DNA from: Rhodococcus sp. H36-A4 | Lineage (GTDB): Bacteria; Actinomycetota; Actinomycetes; Mycobacteriales; Mycobacteriaceae | Reading direction: 5' to 3' | DNA length: 44,443 nt | Assembly: GCF_027158005.1 (NCBI RefSeq) | Contig: NZ_JAPVLQ010000012.1 | Coordinates: 1 to 44,443, forward strand | In this document: positions 17,900-26,154 of the stretch, one piece after another | How the letters are laid out: the number at the start of each line of letters is the position of its first letter | Position numbering within the stretch: position 1 is the first letter of the stretch | Made by a program: the position numbers and the translations under genes | Notes under the pieces: generated by a model | What the model was told of the DNA's origin: nothing | Database searches by the model: none | Seen by the model: only the letters and a program-made list of their open reading frames with translations

Positions 17900-19246
17900 T
17901 CACGCGGGGGCTTCGACGAACCGCGTCGACAGTGCAGGCTCGCCCTGCGAAAGTTTGAGTCCTTCCCACGGAAGACTGACGAGCCGCTGTGCGAGCAGTT
18001 CACGTGCGGCGTCCAGTCCCGGTAGCGACGGTTCTTGCACACCGCCGCGCACCAGGGGCCTACACAAGTCGATAGCGTCGAGTCCGTCCTCGATCACCGG
18101 CGTGCTGCCCACTGGATACACGATTTCTTCGACCGCAGTTCCCGTGGCGCGTGTGGTTCGGATCGCGGCCTTGGCGCCCCCGCGGGACTCCTTGTGACTG
18201 CTGCGTTTGGCGACGGGACGGCCGTCGACCGTGACCAACTTGTAGACCATGCCCGCGGTCGGCGCCCCCGATCCGGTCACCAGAGAGGTCCCGACGCCGT
18301 AGCTGTCTACCGGTTCGGCGCGTAGTGCGGCGATTGCATATTCGTCGAGATCACCCGATACGACAATCTTCGTTTCTTTCGCACCAAGGTCGTCGAGTTG
18401 ACGGCGGACCTGCCGGGCGAGCACTCCGAGGTCTCCGGAATCGATGCGAACTCCGCCCAGGCCGGTACCGGCGACCTCGACGGCATTGGCGACACCGGCA
18501 GTGATGTCGTAGGTGTCGACCAGCAGTGTCGTGCCGACTCCCAGATTACGAACCTGCGCGGCGAAGGCGGCTTTCTCGTTCGGACCATCGGCGTCGGTGT
18601 AGAGGAGGGTGAAGGCGTGGGCCGAAGTTCCGGCCCCGGGGACGCCGTGGCGTCGTACTGCTTCGAGATTCGACGTCGCGGTGAATCCGGCGATGTAGGC
18701 GGCCCGAGAGGCCGCGACTGCGGCCTCTTCATGCGTGCGACGCGAACCCATCTCGATGAGCGGGCGGGTACCCGCAGAGTTCGCCATGCGTGCGGCTGCC
18801 GACGCTATTGCGCTGTCGTGGTTGAGAATCGACAGTGCCAGAGTTTCCAGAACGACGCATTCGGCGAATGTTCCGTGTACCGACAGCACCGGTGAACCGG
18901 GGAAATACAGTTCGCCCTCTCGATAGCCGTCCACGTCGCCGCCGAAAGAATAGCTTTCGAGCCACTCGAGGGTCTTGGTCGGAAGGAAGGCCGCGAGCGT
19001 CTCGATCTCGGCCGGCCCGAAGCGGAATCGTGTCAGTGCCTCCAGGAACCTGGCGGTACCGGCGACGACGCCGTAACGCCGACCGTTAGGCAGTCGTCGC
19101 GCGAAGACCTCGAAACTGCACGGTATGTGCGCAGAACCGTCGGCAAGCGCGGCCGAGAGCATGGTGAATTCGTACTGGTCCGTCATCAATGCGGAACTGC
19201 GTTCATGGTCGCAAAAGTCCGGCTTGGAGATCGAGGCGTCGGTCAC
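17900..19246 (-). CDS. pncB: Nicotinate phosphoribosyltransferase
   Basis: Protein of 448 residues, the same length as M. tuberculosis PncB1. It joins nicotinic acid to PRPP to give nicotinate mononucleotide in NAD salvage (Preiss-Handler route). Motifs include LMTDQYEFTML near the N terminus, EMGSRRTHEEAAV, LLVDTYDI and the phosphate-binding VRIDSGDLG followed by VSGDLDEY. The GTG at 19246 gives the family N terminus (TDASISKPDF). A longer in-frame reading to 19444 only adds sequence antisense to clpS. It is divergent from clpS with 68 bases between the starts; TACTGT just upstream could be a -10 box for a nearly leaderless transcript. Confidence 0.95.
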   Translation of the reverse strand: MTDASISKPDFCDHERSSALMTDQYEFTMLSAALADGSAHIPCSFEVFARRLPNGRRYGVVAGTARFLEALTRFRFGPAEIETLAAFLPTKTLEWLESYSFGGDVDGYREGELYFPGSPVLSVHGTFAECVVLETLALSILNHDSAIASAAARMANSAGTRPLIEMGSRRTHEEAAVAASRAAYIAGFTATSNLEAVRRHGVPGAGTSAHAFTLLYTDADGPNEKAAFAAQVRNLGVGTTLLVDTYDITAGVANAVEVAGTGLGGVRIDSGDLGVLARQVRRQLDDLGAKETKIVVSGDLDEYAIAALRAEPVDSYGVGTSLVTGSGAPTAGMVYKLVTVDGRPVAKRSSHKESRGGAKAAIRTTRATGTAVEEIVYPVGSTPVIEDGLDAIDLCRPLVRGGVQEPSLPGLDAARELLAQRLVSLPWEGLKLSQGEPALSTRFVEAPA

Positions 19247-19314
19247 AGAGACAACAGTACGAGGCGTAGGGGCGAAGGTGTGTACTACCGCTCTCTCGTC
19301 GTACCCTGAGAGGT

Positions 19315-19680
19315 ATGGCTTCATCGACGGCACGACCGAGCGTGGGCAGAGCGGTCGCGGTACCGGAATCGTCGATTTCACCGTCGGCGGCATCCCCCCA
19401 GGCGGTACCAGCGGAAACCGAAGTGGTGGCAAGGGACGAGGCACACGATGTGCCCTGGGTGACCATCGTCTGGGACGACCCGGTCAACCTCATGCACTAC
19501 GTCACCTTCATTTTTCAGAAGTTGTTCGGATACAGCAAAGCGAAAGCCACCGACCTGATGATGCAGGTTCATTCGGAAGGTAAGGCAGTCGTCTCGAGCG
19601 GTGAGCGCGATGCGATGGAGAACGACGTGCGCAAACTGCATGCGGCCGGTTTGTGGGCCACGATGCAACAGGACAAATAG
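19315..19680 (+). CDS. clpS: ATP-dependent Clp protease adaptor ClpS
   Basis: Protein of 121 residues. ClpS delivers N-degron substrates to the ClpC/ClpP protease. The core from about residue 47 on ([51 protein letters not shown]) is very close to Rv1331. The first 45 residues are an unusually long Ser/Ala/Pro tail, consistent with the disordered N-terminal extension that ClpS uses to engage the Clp ATPase pore. The ATG at 19315 follows GAGAGGT closely; an internal GTG (VARDEAHD) would give a shorter, standard-length protein. It starts a run of plus-strand genes. Confidence 0.95.
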   Translation: MASSTARPSVGRAVAVPESSISPSAASPQAVPAETEVVARDEAHDVPWVTIVWDDPVNLMHYVTFIFQKLFGYSKAKATDLMMQVHSEGKAVVSSGERDAMENDVRKLHAAGLWATMQQDK

Positions 19681-19764
19681 GGCAACCAGACAAATAGAGG
19701 CAGTAAACAACACACGGGCTTCCAGACAGCAGGCCGGCATCCAAGGACGGGGCAGAAGAGCGCA

Positions 19765-20325
19765 GTGCGCATGTGGAGCAGAAAGAACTCACTGAGCGGG
19801 GTCAAGATCCGCTCGGATATGGACGCCAGAGAAGCAACTGTGCTCAGATCGCTCGTGGAATCGGTAGTCGGTCTTCTCCGCGATCGAGAAGCCGATGCGC
19901 CGACGGACGAGCTTGCGGCCATGACGGGTCTACGAACCGGCCACAGCAGTCCACCCGAGGATGCAGCGCTCGCGCGGCTATTGCCGGAATTTCATCGCCC
20001 GGATTCCGGTCCCGACGCGGCAAACCTCAATGGCGCGCTTCGCGGATTGCACGAGCCGGAGATCATCGACGACAAGCTCGCTGCAAGCCGAGTCATCCTC
20101 GACACGATTCCGTCGAACGGCGGAAAAGTCGTCCTGACCCCCGCACAGGCAGAGTCCTGGCTGATGGGCCTCAACGACGTAAGGTTGGCGCTCGGAACCA
20201 CCTTGGGTATCGACGCCGACACTCCTGAGGTTCTCGACGAGGGGGATCCACGAGCTCCCCATCTGGATGTGTACCACTGGCTGACCTGGATGCAGGATTC
20301 CCTCGTTCAGGTCCTCATTCCGTAG
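19765..20325 (+). CDS. DUF2017 conserved protein
   Basis: Protein of 186 residues matching Rv1332 in order and in motifs: basic VRMW start, PTDELAAMTGL, LARLLPEF, LRGLHEPEIIDDK, DTIPSNGGKVVLT, LMGLNDVRLALGTTLGI and VYHWLTWMQDSLVQVL. The DUF2017 family is actinobacterial, mostly helical, and has no assigned activity; its constant position next to clpS suggests a link with regulated proteolysis, which is an inference. The GTG at 19765 follows an AGAG element. The next gene's ribosome site overlaps this gene's stop codon. Confidence 0.87.
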   Translation: MRMWSRKNSLSGVKIRSDMDAREATVLRSLVESVVGLLRDREADAPTDELAAMTGLRTGHSSPPEDAALARLLPEFHRPDSGPDAANLNGALRGLHEPEIIDDKLAASRVILDTIPSNGGKVVLTPAQAESWLMGLNDVRLALGTTLGIDADTPEVLDEGDPRAPHLDVYHWLTWMQDSLVQVLIP

Positions 20326-20334
20326 GAGTACCTG

Positions 20335-21396
20335 TTGGGGACGGGTCCGAAGGATGCACTGACCGACGTGTCGGGCTTACTGGTGGGGCATCACCACGAG
20401 ATCGATCCGGCTGCCGAACTCGGGTCCGGCGCGGCTACCGGCTGCACGGTGATCCGCGCTCTCGGCGGCGCCGTCGCCGCAGTCGACGTTCGGGGAGGTG
20501 GTCCCGGCACCCGTGAGACCGATCTGCTCGATCCGAGCCATTCGGTACAGCAGGTCAACGCCGTTCTCCTCACCGGTGGAAGCGCATACGGACTCGCTGC
20601 CGCCGACGGTGTCATGCGATGGCTCGAAGAGCACGGACACGGAATTGCCATGGGTAGCCCGGACCAGGTGGTACCGATCGTTCCTGCGGCGGTCATCTTC
20701 GATCTGCCGGTAGGGGATTGGTCCATCCGGCCGACCGCCGACTTCGGATATCGCGCAGCAGCGGCCGCTCGAGCCGATTTCGCGACCGGTTCGGTAGGCG
20801 CAGGCGTCGGTGCTCGCGCGGGGGTGCTCAAAGGAGGCGTCGGCACGGCGAGCACCGTCATCGAGGGAGGACCTGCCGACGGCATCACCGTCGGTGCACT
20901 GATCGTCACCAATCCGGTCGGTTCGGTGTTCGATCCCCGAACCGGACTTCCGTGGGGAGTCGGGTCGGAGGGGCCCGATGCGTACCGGATGCGCAAACCC
21001 GACGTGCACGAGGTGTGGAACGCCAACGCACTTGCACCCAAGGGCACCGCCCTCAATACGACGATCGGTGTCGTAGGCACCGATGTGGATCTGAGCGCGG
21101 CCTCGTGCAAGCGCGTGGCCGTCGCCTCTCACGACGGCCTGGCACGGGCGATCAGACCTGCCCACTCGCCACTCGACGGCGACACGATTTTCGCGCTCTC
21201 GACCGGCACGAGGAAGGTCGTCACCGAAACTGCCATGCCCAAGGCATTTTCCTCCGACCTGCCGGTTCTCGACGCAGTGTGCGCGGTTGCGGCCGATGTC
21301 GTCGAGCGGGCCATCGTGCATGCATTGCTCGACGCGACCTCGATCGCTGGTATTGCGACGTACCGTCAGATTTTTCCGTCGGCCTTTGCGCCCTGA
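20335..21396 (+). CDS. P1-family (DmpA/NylC-type) N-terminal nucleophile hydrolase
   Basis: Protein of 353 residues corresponding to Rv1333. The fold is that of DmpA aminopeptidases and the nylon oligomer hydrolase NylC (about 355 residues), which cut themselves once to expose a nucleophile. The pattern ALNTTIGVVGTDVDL places the likely self-cleavage between Asn241 and Thr242, with Thr242 as nucleophile, as in NylC (Asn/Thr) rather than DmpA (Gly/Ser). Glycine-rich VRGGGPGTRETDLLDP and LTGGSAYGLAAADGVMRWLEE are family signatures. The start is a TTG at 20335 with AGGAG overlapping the previous stop codon. The natural substrate is unknown. Confidence 0.88.
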   Translation: MGTGPKDALTDVSGLLVGHHHEIDPAAELGSGAATGCTVIRALGGAVAAVDVRGGGPGTRETDLLDPSHSVQQVNAVLLTGGSAYGLAAADGVMRWLEEHGHGIAMGSPDQVVPIVPAAVIFDLPVGDWSIRPTADFGYRAAAAARADFATGSVGAGVGARAGVLKGGVGTASTVIEGGPADGITVGALIVTNPVGSVFDPRTGLPWGVGSEGPDAYRMRKPDVHEVWNANALAPKGTALNTTIGVVGTDVDLSAASCKRVAVASHDGLARAIRPAHSPLDGDTIFALSTGTRKVVTETAMPKAFSSDLPVLDAVCAVAADVVERAIVHALLDATSIAGIATYRQIFPSAFAP

Positions 21397-21472
21397 CCAC
21401 AGCGGTAGACTTCGAAGGGCAGACCACCTCCCCGGTGCGTGGATGTCGGGGCTGGACGAAAGGCCTAGTTCT

Positions 21473-22090
21473 GTGACGATGAACCATTACCTTCCCGTTG
21501 CCGCACCCAAACGCCCATTGTGGCAGCAGGCCGTGATGTTGATGGGCTCGTTCGTCGTGCTGCTGTGGGTCATCGAGATCATCGACGTCGCTTCCGGCAG
21601 TCGCGTCGAGCAGGCGGGGATCAACCCGCGCAGTGTGGACGGTTTGTGGGGAATTCTGTTCGCGCCGGTGCTGCACGACGACTGGGCCCACCTGATCGCG
21701 AACACCCTTCCGGTCCTGATTCTCGGATTCCTCGTTCTGCTGTCCGGTCTGGCGCGTGGTCTGACAGCCACGGGCATCATCTGGGTCGTCGGCGGTGTCG
21801 GTACGTGGTTGATCGGCGGCGCCAACTCGAACCACATCGGTGCCTCGGTTCTCATCTTCGGTTGGATCGCGTATCTGCTGACGCGGGGAATTTTCACCAG
21901 AAACCTGGGCCAACTTGCCGTCGGCGTCGTGGTGTTCGTCATCTATGGCGGAGCACTGTGGGGCGTATTGCCGAGTACACCTGGGGTGTCGTGGCAAGGC
22001 CACCTCTTCGGCGCCGTCGGAGGAGTCCTTGCGGCGTGGTTCTTGTCCTCCGATGCCCGCGAGGCGCGTAAGCAGAAATCTCTCGGCTGA
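21473..22090 (+). CDS. Rhomboid-family intramembrane serine protease
   Basis: Membrane protein of 205 residues with about six hydrophobic segments. The catalytic dyad is Ser125 in NHIGASVLIFGW and His177 in SWQGHLFGAVGG; Asn77 in WAHLIANTLP is the conserved oxyanion-side residue. It is therefore predicted to cleave membrane-anchored proteins inside the bilayer, like Rv1337. The GTG at 21473 has AAAGG ten bases upstream; the ATG at 21479 is the alternative. In M. tuberculosis mec, cysO and cysM precede this gene and murI follows it. Here all four are absent: 76 bases lie upstream and 93 downstream. Confidence 0.92.
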   Translation: MTMNHYLPVAAPKRPLWQQAVMLMGSFVVLLWVIEIIDVASGSRVEQAGINPRSVDGLWGILFAPVLHDDWAHLIANTLPVLILGFLVLLSGLARGLTATGIIWVVGGVGTWLIGGANSNHIGASVLIFGWIAYLLTRGIFTRNLGQLAVGVVVFVIYGGALWGVLPSTPGVSWQGHLFGAVGGVLAAWFLSSDAREARKQKSLG

Positions 22091-22183
22091 CCCTCTCCGC
22101 CGACATCACCACAACGCGCAAAGTGTTGGTTAACTTCGTAAAAACGTGTCGAACGTTTCGGTGCCGGGCATCGACGTGGCAGC

Positions 22184-22951
22184 ATGACGTACATGCGAAT
22201 TACCGTCCTGGGATGTTCGGGGAGTGTGTCAGGGCCTGATTCCCCCGCGTCGGGTTACCTGCTCGACGAACCGGGAACATCGCCTGTCGTACTCGACTTC
22301 GGTCCTGGCGTGCTCGGTGCGCTGCAGAAATACGCAGATCCCGGTGACGTCAGTGTGTTCTTGTCCCATCTACATGCAGATCACTGTCTCGATGTACCGG
22401 GGCTCCTGGTCTGGCGTAGATACCACCCGAATCCGCCTGCGGGGCGCGCACTCGTATACGGGCCGAAAGACACCGCTTTCCGGCTCGGCGTCGCGTCTGC
22501 CGAATGCGGTGGCCAGATCGACGACATGTCCGACACGATCGATCTGCGTCGCTGGCAGGACGGCCGAACCATCGAACACGGACAGCTCACCGTGCACACC
22601 CGCCAGGTCTATCACCCGCCGGAGTCCTACGGCATGCGGATCACGACAGGGGCGGGGAAGCTGTTCGCGTACACGGGGGACACGGGAATGTGCCAGGCAG
22701 TCCGCGATCTCGCCCACGGTGCCGATGTGCTGTTGTCCGAAGCATCGTGGACGCACAGTTCCGACCGCCCCAAAGGTATTCATCTCTCCGGGACCGAGGC
22801 GGGGCAGCTGGCACGTGAGGCCGGCGTGGGTGAGCTGTTGCTGACTCATATTCCGCCGTGGACTTCGAGGGAAGATGTAATCGCGGAAGCGAAGGCCGAG
22901 TTCAGTGGTCCGGTGCACGCGGTCCTACCGGGCGATGTCTTCACCGTCTAG
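22184..22951 (+). CDS. MBL-fold cyclic-nucleotide phosphodiesterase-like protein
   Basis: Protein of 255 residues in the metallo-beta-lactamase fold, homologous in order and motifs to Rv1339, reported as an atypical class II cAMP phosphodiesterase. The metal site shows SHLHADHCLD (His62, His64, Asp66, His67), then AYTGDTG and LLLTHIPPWTSREDV near the C terminus. It may balance the cyclase encoded at 359-1945. A shorter start at the ATG at 22193 (MRITVLGCSGS) is equally credible and matches many relatives. The 93-base gap before it is where murI would be expected. Confidence 0.88.
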   Translation: MTYMRITVLGCSGSVSGPDSPASGYLLDEPGTSPVVLDFGPGVLGALQKYADPGDVSVFLSHLHADHCLDVPGLLVWRRYHPNPPAGRALVYGPKDTAFRLGVASAECGGQIDDMSDTIDLRRWQDGRTIEHGQLTVHTRQVYHPPESYGMRITTGAGKLFAYTGDTGMCQAVRDLAHGADVLLSEASWTHSSDRPKGIHLSGTEAGQLAREAGVGELLLTHIPPWTSREDVIAEAKAEFSGPVHAVLPGDVFTV

Positions 22952-22972
22952 GCCAGGGTTAAGCTTGCTGTC

Positions 22973-23758
22973 GTGTCCAGACGAGAAGACGGCCGAGCGG
23001 ACGACGAGCTCCGCAACATCAAGATCACCCGCGGATTCACCGACAACCCGGCAGGATCGGTGCTGGTGGAGTTCGGAAACACGCGGGTCATGTGCACCGC
23101 GAGCGTCGAGGAGGGCGTTCCTCGCTGGCGTAAAGGCTCGGGCCTAGGTTGGCTCACCGCCGAATACGCGATGCTTCCCGCAGCAACCCATACCCGCAGC
23201 GGACGTGAGTCCGTCAAGGGCAAGGTCGGTGGGCGGACGCAGGAGATATCCCGCCTCGTCGGCCGGTCGCTGCGCGCATGCATCGATCTTGCCGCCATCG
23301 GTGAGAACACCATCGCGATCGACTGCGACGTACTGCAGGCCGACGGCGGCACCCGTACCGCGGCCATCACCGGCGCATTCGTTGCACTGTCCGACGCCGT
23401 CACCTACCTGCGTGCGGCCGGTCGACTCGCGGACCCGCAGCCGATTTCCTGTGCCATCGCAGCGGTGAGCGTCGGCGTCGTCGACGGCCGTGTTCGGCTG
23501 GATCTGCCCTACGAGGAAGATTCGCGAGCCGAGGTCGACATGAACGTCGTAGCCACCGACACCGGTACTCTCGTCGAGATCCAGGGCACCGGAGAGGGCG
23601 CTACCTTCCCGAGGACCACTCTCGACAAGCTGCTCGATTCAGCTCTCGCAGGCATCGAGAAGATTTTCGAGGTGCAGCAGGCTGCACTCGCCGAGCCGTA
23701 CCCCGGCGTGCTTCCCGAACCTGCCGTCGACGCACCGAAGAAGAAGTTCGGTGGCTGA
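22973..23758 (+). CDS. rph: Ribonuclease PH
   Basis: Phosphorolytic 3'-5' exoribonuclease of 261 residues that trims tRNA and rRNA 3' ends. Signature stretches are [62 protein letters not shown] and [19 protein letters not shown]. Length fits the family (about 240-260). The GTG at 22973 follows the phosphodiesterase gene by 21 bases, and its 3' end overlaps rdgB by eight bases, so the three are probably one operon as in Rv1339-Rv1341. Confidence 0.96.
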   Translation: MSRREDGRADDELRNIKITRGFTDNPAGSVLVEFGNTRVMCTASVEEGVPRWRKGSGLGWLTAEYAMLPAATHTRSGRESVKGKVGGRTQEISRLVGRSLRACIDLAAIGENTIAIDCDVLQADGGTRTAAITGAFVALSDAVTYLRAAGRLADPQPISCAIAAVSVGVVDGRVRLDLPYEEDSRAEVDMNVVATDTGTLVEIQGTGEGATFPRTTLDKLLDSALAGIEKIFEVQQAALAEPYPGVLPEPAVDAPKKKFGG

Positions 23759-24362
23759 CACCAAGCTTCTCGTCGCGAGCCGCAACGCCAAGAAGCTACA
23801 GGAGTTGCGTCGAGTGCTCGATGGGGCGGGAGTCCTCGGAATCGAATTGGTCGGATTGGACGAGGTGCCCGAGTTCCCAGAGGCACCCGAGACCGGTTCG
23901 ACGTTCGAGGAAAATGCGCTCGCCAAGGCCCGCGACGGCGCGGCTGCGACCGGGCTCGCTTGTGTTGCAGATGATTCCGGTCTCGAAGTCGACGCATTGA
24001 ACGGTATGCCGGGTGTGCTGTCGGCAAGATGGTCCGGAGTACACGGAGACGACGGCGCCAACACGTCGTTGCTTCTGGCGCAGCTGGGCGACGTACCCGA
24101 CGAGCGTCGGGGTGCGGGTTTCGTCTCTGCCTGCGCGCTGGTCGTTCCCGGCGGCGTCGAGGCCGTCGTCCGAGGTGAATGGCGTGGCGTCATGGCGCGA
24201 GAGCCATTGGGTGAGAACGGTTTCGGTTACGATCCGGTATTCGTTCCCGAAGGGGACGGTAGATCTGCGGCGGAACTGAGCCCGCAAGAGAAAGATGCCT
24301 CCTCTCATCGAGGGCGTGCATTGACATTGCTGATTCCTGCACTCGAAACGCTTACCGGGTAG
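23751..24362 (+). CDS. rdgB: Non-canonical purine NTP pyrophosphatase (RdgB/HAM1)
   Basis: Protein of 203 residues that hydrolyses ITP, dITP and XTP to monophosphates, cleaning the nucleotide pool. Visible motifs are [14 protein letters not shown] for the nucleotide phosphate, [10 protein letters not shown], the catalytic [23 protein letters not shown], and [15 protein letters not shown] with the C-terminal SSHRGRAL. The GTG at 23751 overlaps the end of rph by eight bases, indicating coupled translation. Confidence 0.96.
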   Translation: MADTKLLVASRNAKKLQELRRVLDGAGVLGIELVGLDEVPEFPEAPETGSTFEENALAKARDGAAATGLACVADDSGLEVDALNGMPGVLSARWSGVHGDDGANTSLLLAQLGDVPDERRGAGFVSACALVVPGGVEAVVRGEWRGVMAREPLGENGFGYDPVFVPEGDGRSAAELSPQEKDASSHRGRALTLLIPALETLTG

Positions 24363-24373
24363 AGACTGGTCTG

Positions 24374-25165
24374 GTGAAACGAACAGTCGTGGCTGCGGCC
24401 GTCCTGGTAGCCGCTGGAATGCTTGCTGCACCGGGTCCGGCAGCAGCGTCCCCGGTCCAGAACTCGTTCGCGGAGGCAACCCTGTACTCCATCGCACACC
24501 CAGGTGCGAGCCCTTCGGGTGCCAACGATTACGCGTGCGTCCCGAGTGCCGAACACCCGGAACCGGTCGTGCTCGTGCACGGGTTCCTCGAGAACTCCTA
24601 CGACAACTGGGCATCGATGGCGCCGGTACTGAAAGCCGAAGGCTACTGCGTCTTTGCGCTCGATTACGGAGCGCCCGAAGGTATTCCGTTCGGCGGCCTG
24701 GGTTCACTCGCGGACAGTGCAGCCGAACTGGGGCGGTTCGTCGACACCGTCCGGACCTCGACAGGAGCCCACAAAGTTTCCGTGGTTGGTCACTCCAAGG
24801 GTGGTACCGTACCGCGCTACTACGCCCGGTTTCTCGGGGGAGCGGACTCTGTCTCGCGGATCGTAGCGTTGTCACCGCCGAACTATCCGGTGCCAGGCCC
24901 ACCTTCAGACGAGGCCCTGCAACGCCTCAACGAGGGTAGTGACACTGTCCAGGGAGTGGACTACACGACCATCGTGACCCGCTACGACCAGGTTGTGCCC
25001 TATGAGGCGTCATTGCTGACGGGGGAGGGCAACACGAACGTCGTGCTTCAAGACCTGTGCCCAGGCAACGTCACCGAGCACACTGGAATCTCCTATGACC
25101 ATGTTGCACAGCAAGTGGTGTCGAACGCTTTGCGCGTTTCCGATCCCACCGAAGTTCGGTGCTGA
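24374..25165 (+). CDS. Secreted alpha/beta-hydrolase lipase
   Basis: Protein of 263 residues with a signal peptide (basic KR start, hydrophobic 5-19, likely cleavage after Ala-Ala-Ala-Ser near 25). The alpha/beta-hydrolase core shows the oxyanion motif VLVHGFLENSYDNW, nucleophile Ser141 in VVGHSKGG, and probable acid Asp205 (VTRYDQVVPYE) and base His236 (TEHTGISYD). This fits secreted triacylglycerol lipases or esterases of actinomycetes. It starts at a GTG 11 bases after rdgB and may be cotranscribed with it. I do not recall a lipase at this point in M. tuberculosis, so it looks like a lineage-specific gene here. Confidence 0.87.
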   Translation: MKRTVVAAAVLVAAGMLAAPGPAAASPVQNSFAEATLYSIAHPGASPSGANDYACVPSAEHPEPVVLVHGFLENSYDNWASMAPVLKAEGYCVFALDYGAPEGIPFGGLGSLADSAAELGRFVDTVRTSTGAHKVSVVGHSKGGTVPRYYARFLGGADSVSRIVALSPPNYPVPGPPSDEALQRLNEGSDTVQGVDYTTIVTRYDQVVPYEASLLTGEGNTNVVLQDLCPGNVTEHTGISYDHVAQQVVSNALRVSDPTEVRC

Positions 25166-25169
25166 CTGC

Positions 25170-25517
25170 TCAGACGCCGAAGTCGCGCTTGACCTGAGTC
25201 GTTCGCCAATGCTCTACGAAGAACGACAGGAACGGCACTGTGCCGGCGAGTAGGGTGCCAACGGTTCGGGCGGCCGGCCAACGAACCTTGATGGCCAAAT
25301 CGAGGGTGAAGAGCAGGTAGACCGCGTAAACCCATCCGTGAACGATACCGATCCAGCCGAAGCTGTCGTTGCCGAAGCCGTACTTGGCAACGATCTCGAC
25401 TAGAAGGACAAGCAGCCACACACCGGTCGTGTACGCGAGAATTCGGTAGCGCAGGAGTGCGGAAGCAATCTTCTTCGTCTTTTCGGTTGATGCAGATTGC
25501 TGTGGTGCCGTGCTCAC
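25170..25517 (-). CDS. DUF3817 integral membrane protein (Rv1342c-like)
   Basis: Protein of 115 residues with three membrane segments (about 28-45, 55-73, 84-101) and the DUF3817 pattern: LLRYRILAYTTGVWLLVLL, GIVHGWVYAVYLL, and KVRWPAARTVGTLLAGTVPFLSFFVEHW. No function is known for the family. It overlaps the upstream gene by four bases (GTGA at 25514-25517) and so is probably co-translated with it. Its stop codon lies four bases from that of the convergent lipase gene. Position corresponds to Rv1342c. Confidence 0.9.
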   Translation of the reverse strand: MSTAPQQSASTEKTKKIASALLRYRILAYTTGVWLLVLLVEIVAKYGFGNDSFGWIGIVHGWVYAVYLLFTLDLAIKVRWPAARTVGTLLAGTVPFLSFFVEHWRTTQVKRDFGV

Positions 25518-25924
25518 TTGGTGCTCCTGTCGGACTCGCGGGAGCGATCGAGCTCCGCAAGATAGCTGTTGTACTCGAGAAGTTGGCGGGCCTCGGGATC
25601 CTCGAGGTCATCCTCCACCGGCGCCACCGGTCGTTGGGGCAGCAGATCCGCGGGAACTTCACGCACGATCTGTTCGGCGACGTCGTCGTTCTCGGCGTCC
25701 TGCGGAGCGTCGGCCTCGTCTTCGAGCTGTACGAATTTGCGGTAGGCGTAGACGACGAATACAGCGAACAGAGGCCATTGGAATGCGTAACCCAGGTTCT
25801 GGCCGTTGCCGCCGGCGGATTCGAAACGCTCCCACTGCCACCAGCCCAGGGCCAGGCAACCGAGCGCCGAGACGATCACCAGAGCGATGAGCGCCGGGCG
25901 GCGTTGAGTGTGGGTTTTCGACAC
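25514..25924 (-). CDS. LprD-like membrane protein (Rv1343c-like)
   Basis: Protein of 136 residues. Two hydrophobic segments (about 11-28 and 47-62) flank WWQWERF and are followed by a long acidic cytoplasmic-like tail ending LLEYNSYLAELDRS. The order and motifs match Rv1343c (LprD). The first segment contains ALGC, but the residues before the cysteine fit a lipobox poorly, so lipidation is uncertain. The start is a GTG at 25924. It is first in a two-gene unit with the DUF3817 gene; a perfect 15-base palindrome lies 24 bases upstream. Confidence 0.85.
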   Translation of the reverse strand: MSKTHTQRRPALIALVIVSALGCLALGWWQWERFESAGGNGQNLGYAFQWPLFAVFVVYAYRKFVQLEDEADAPQDAENDDVAEQIVREVPADLLPQRPVAPVEDDLEDPEARQLLEYNSYLAELDRSRESDRSTK

Positions 25925-25947
25925 CCCCCGACGGTACCCGAGTATCT

Positions 25948-25962
25948 ACTACCTCAGGTAGT
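25948..25962. promoter_or_regulatory. Perfect palindrome, candidate operator
   Basis: ACTACCT, C, AGGTAGT form a perfect 15-base palindrome between tRNA-Leu and the start of the LprD-like gene at 25924. Its distance from the start suits an operator near a promoter. It could also be a weak hairpin ending the tRNA transcript, which runs in the same direction. Confidence 0.45.
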
Positions 25963-25985
25963 TCGGTGGGGGTCGTCACTGATGG

Positions 25986-26070
<85 letters not shown>

Positions 26071-26154
26071 GAGTGCTGTGCAAGTCTACAACGCCGAATC
26101 CCGACTCGAACGCAGGTGCATCCTCGGCTCGGCGTACAGCGTACTGTCCGATGC

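Noticed and set aside
19247..19444. Extended N terminus of pncB
   Set aside because: Antisense to clpS; the GTG at 19246 gives the usual length and N terminus.
25147..25161. Palindrome CACCGAAGTTCGGTG at the end of the lipase gene
   Set aside because: Short, lies within the last codons, no T-run; likely chance, so not listed as a terminator.
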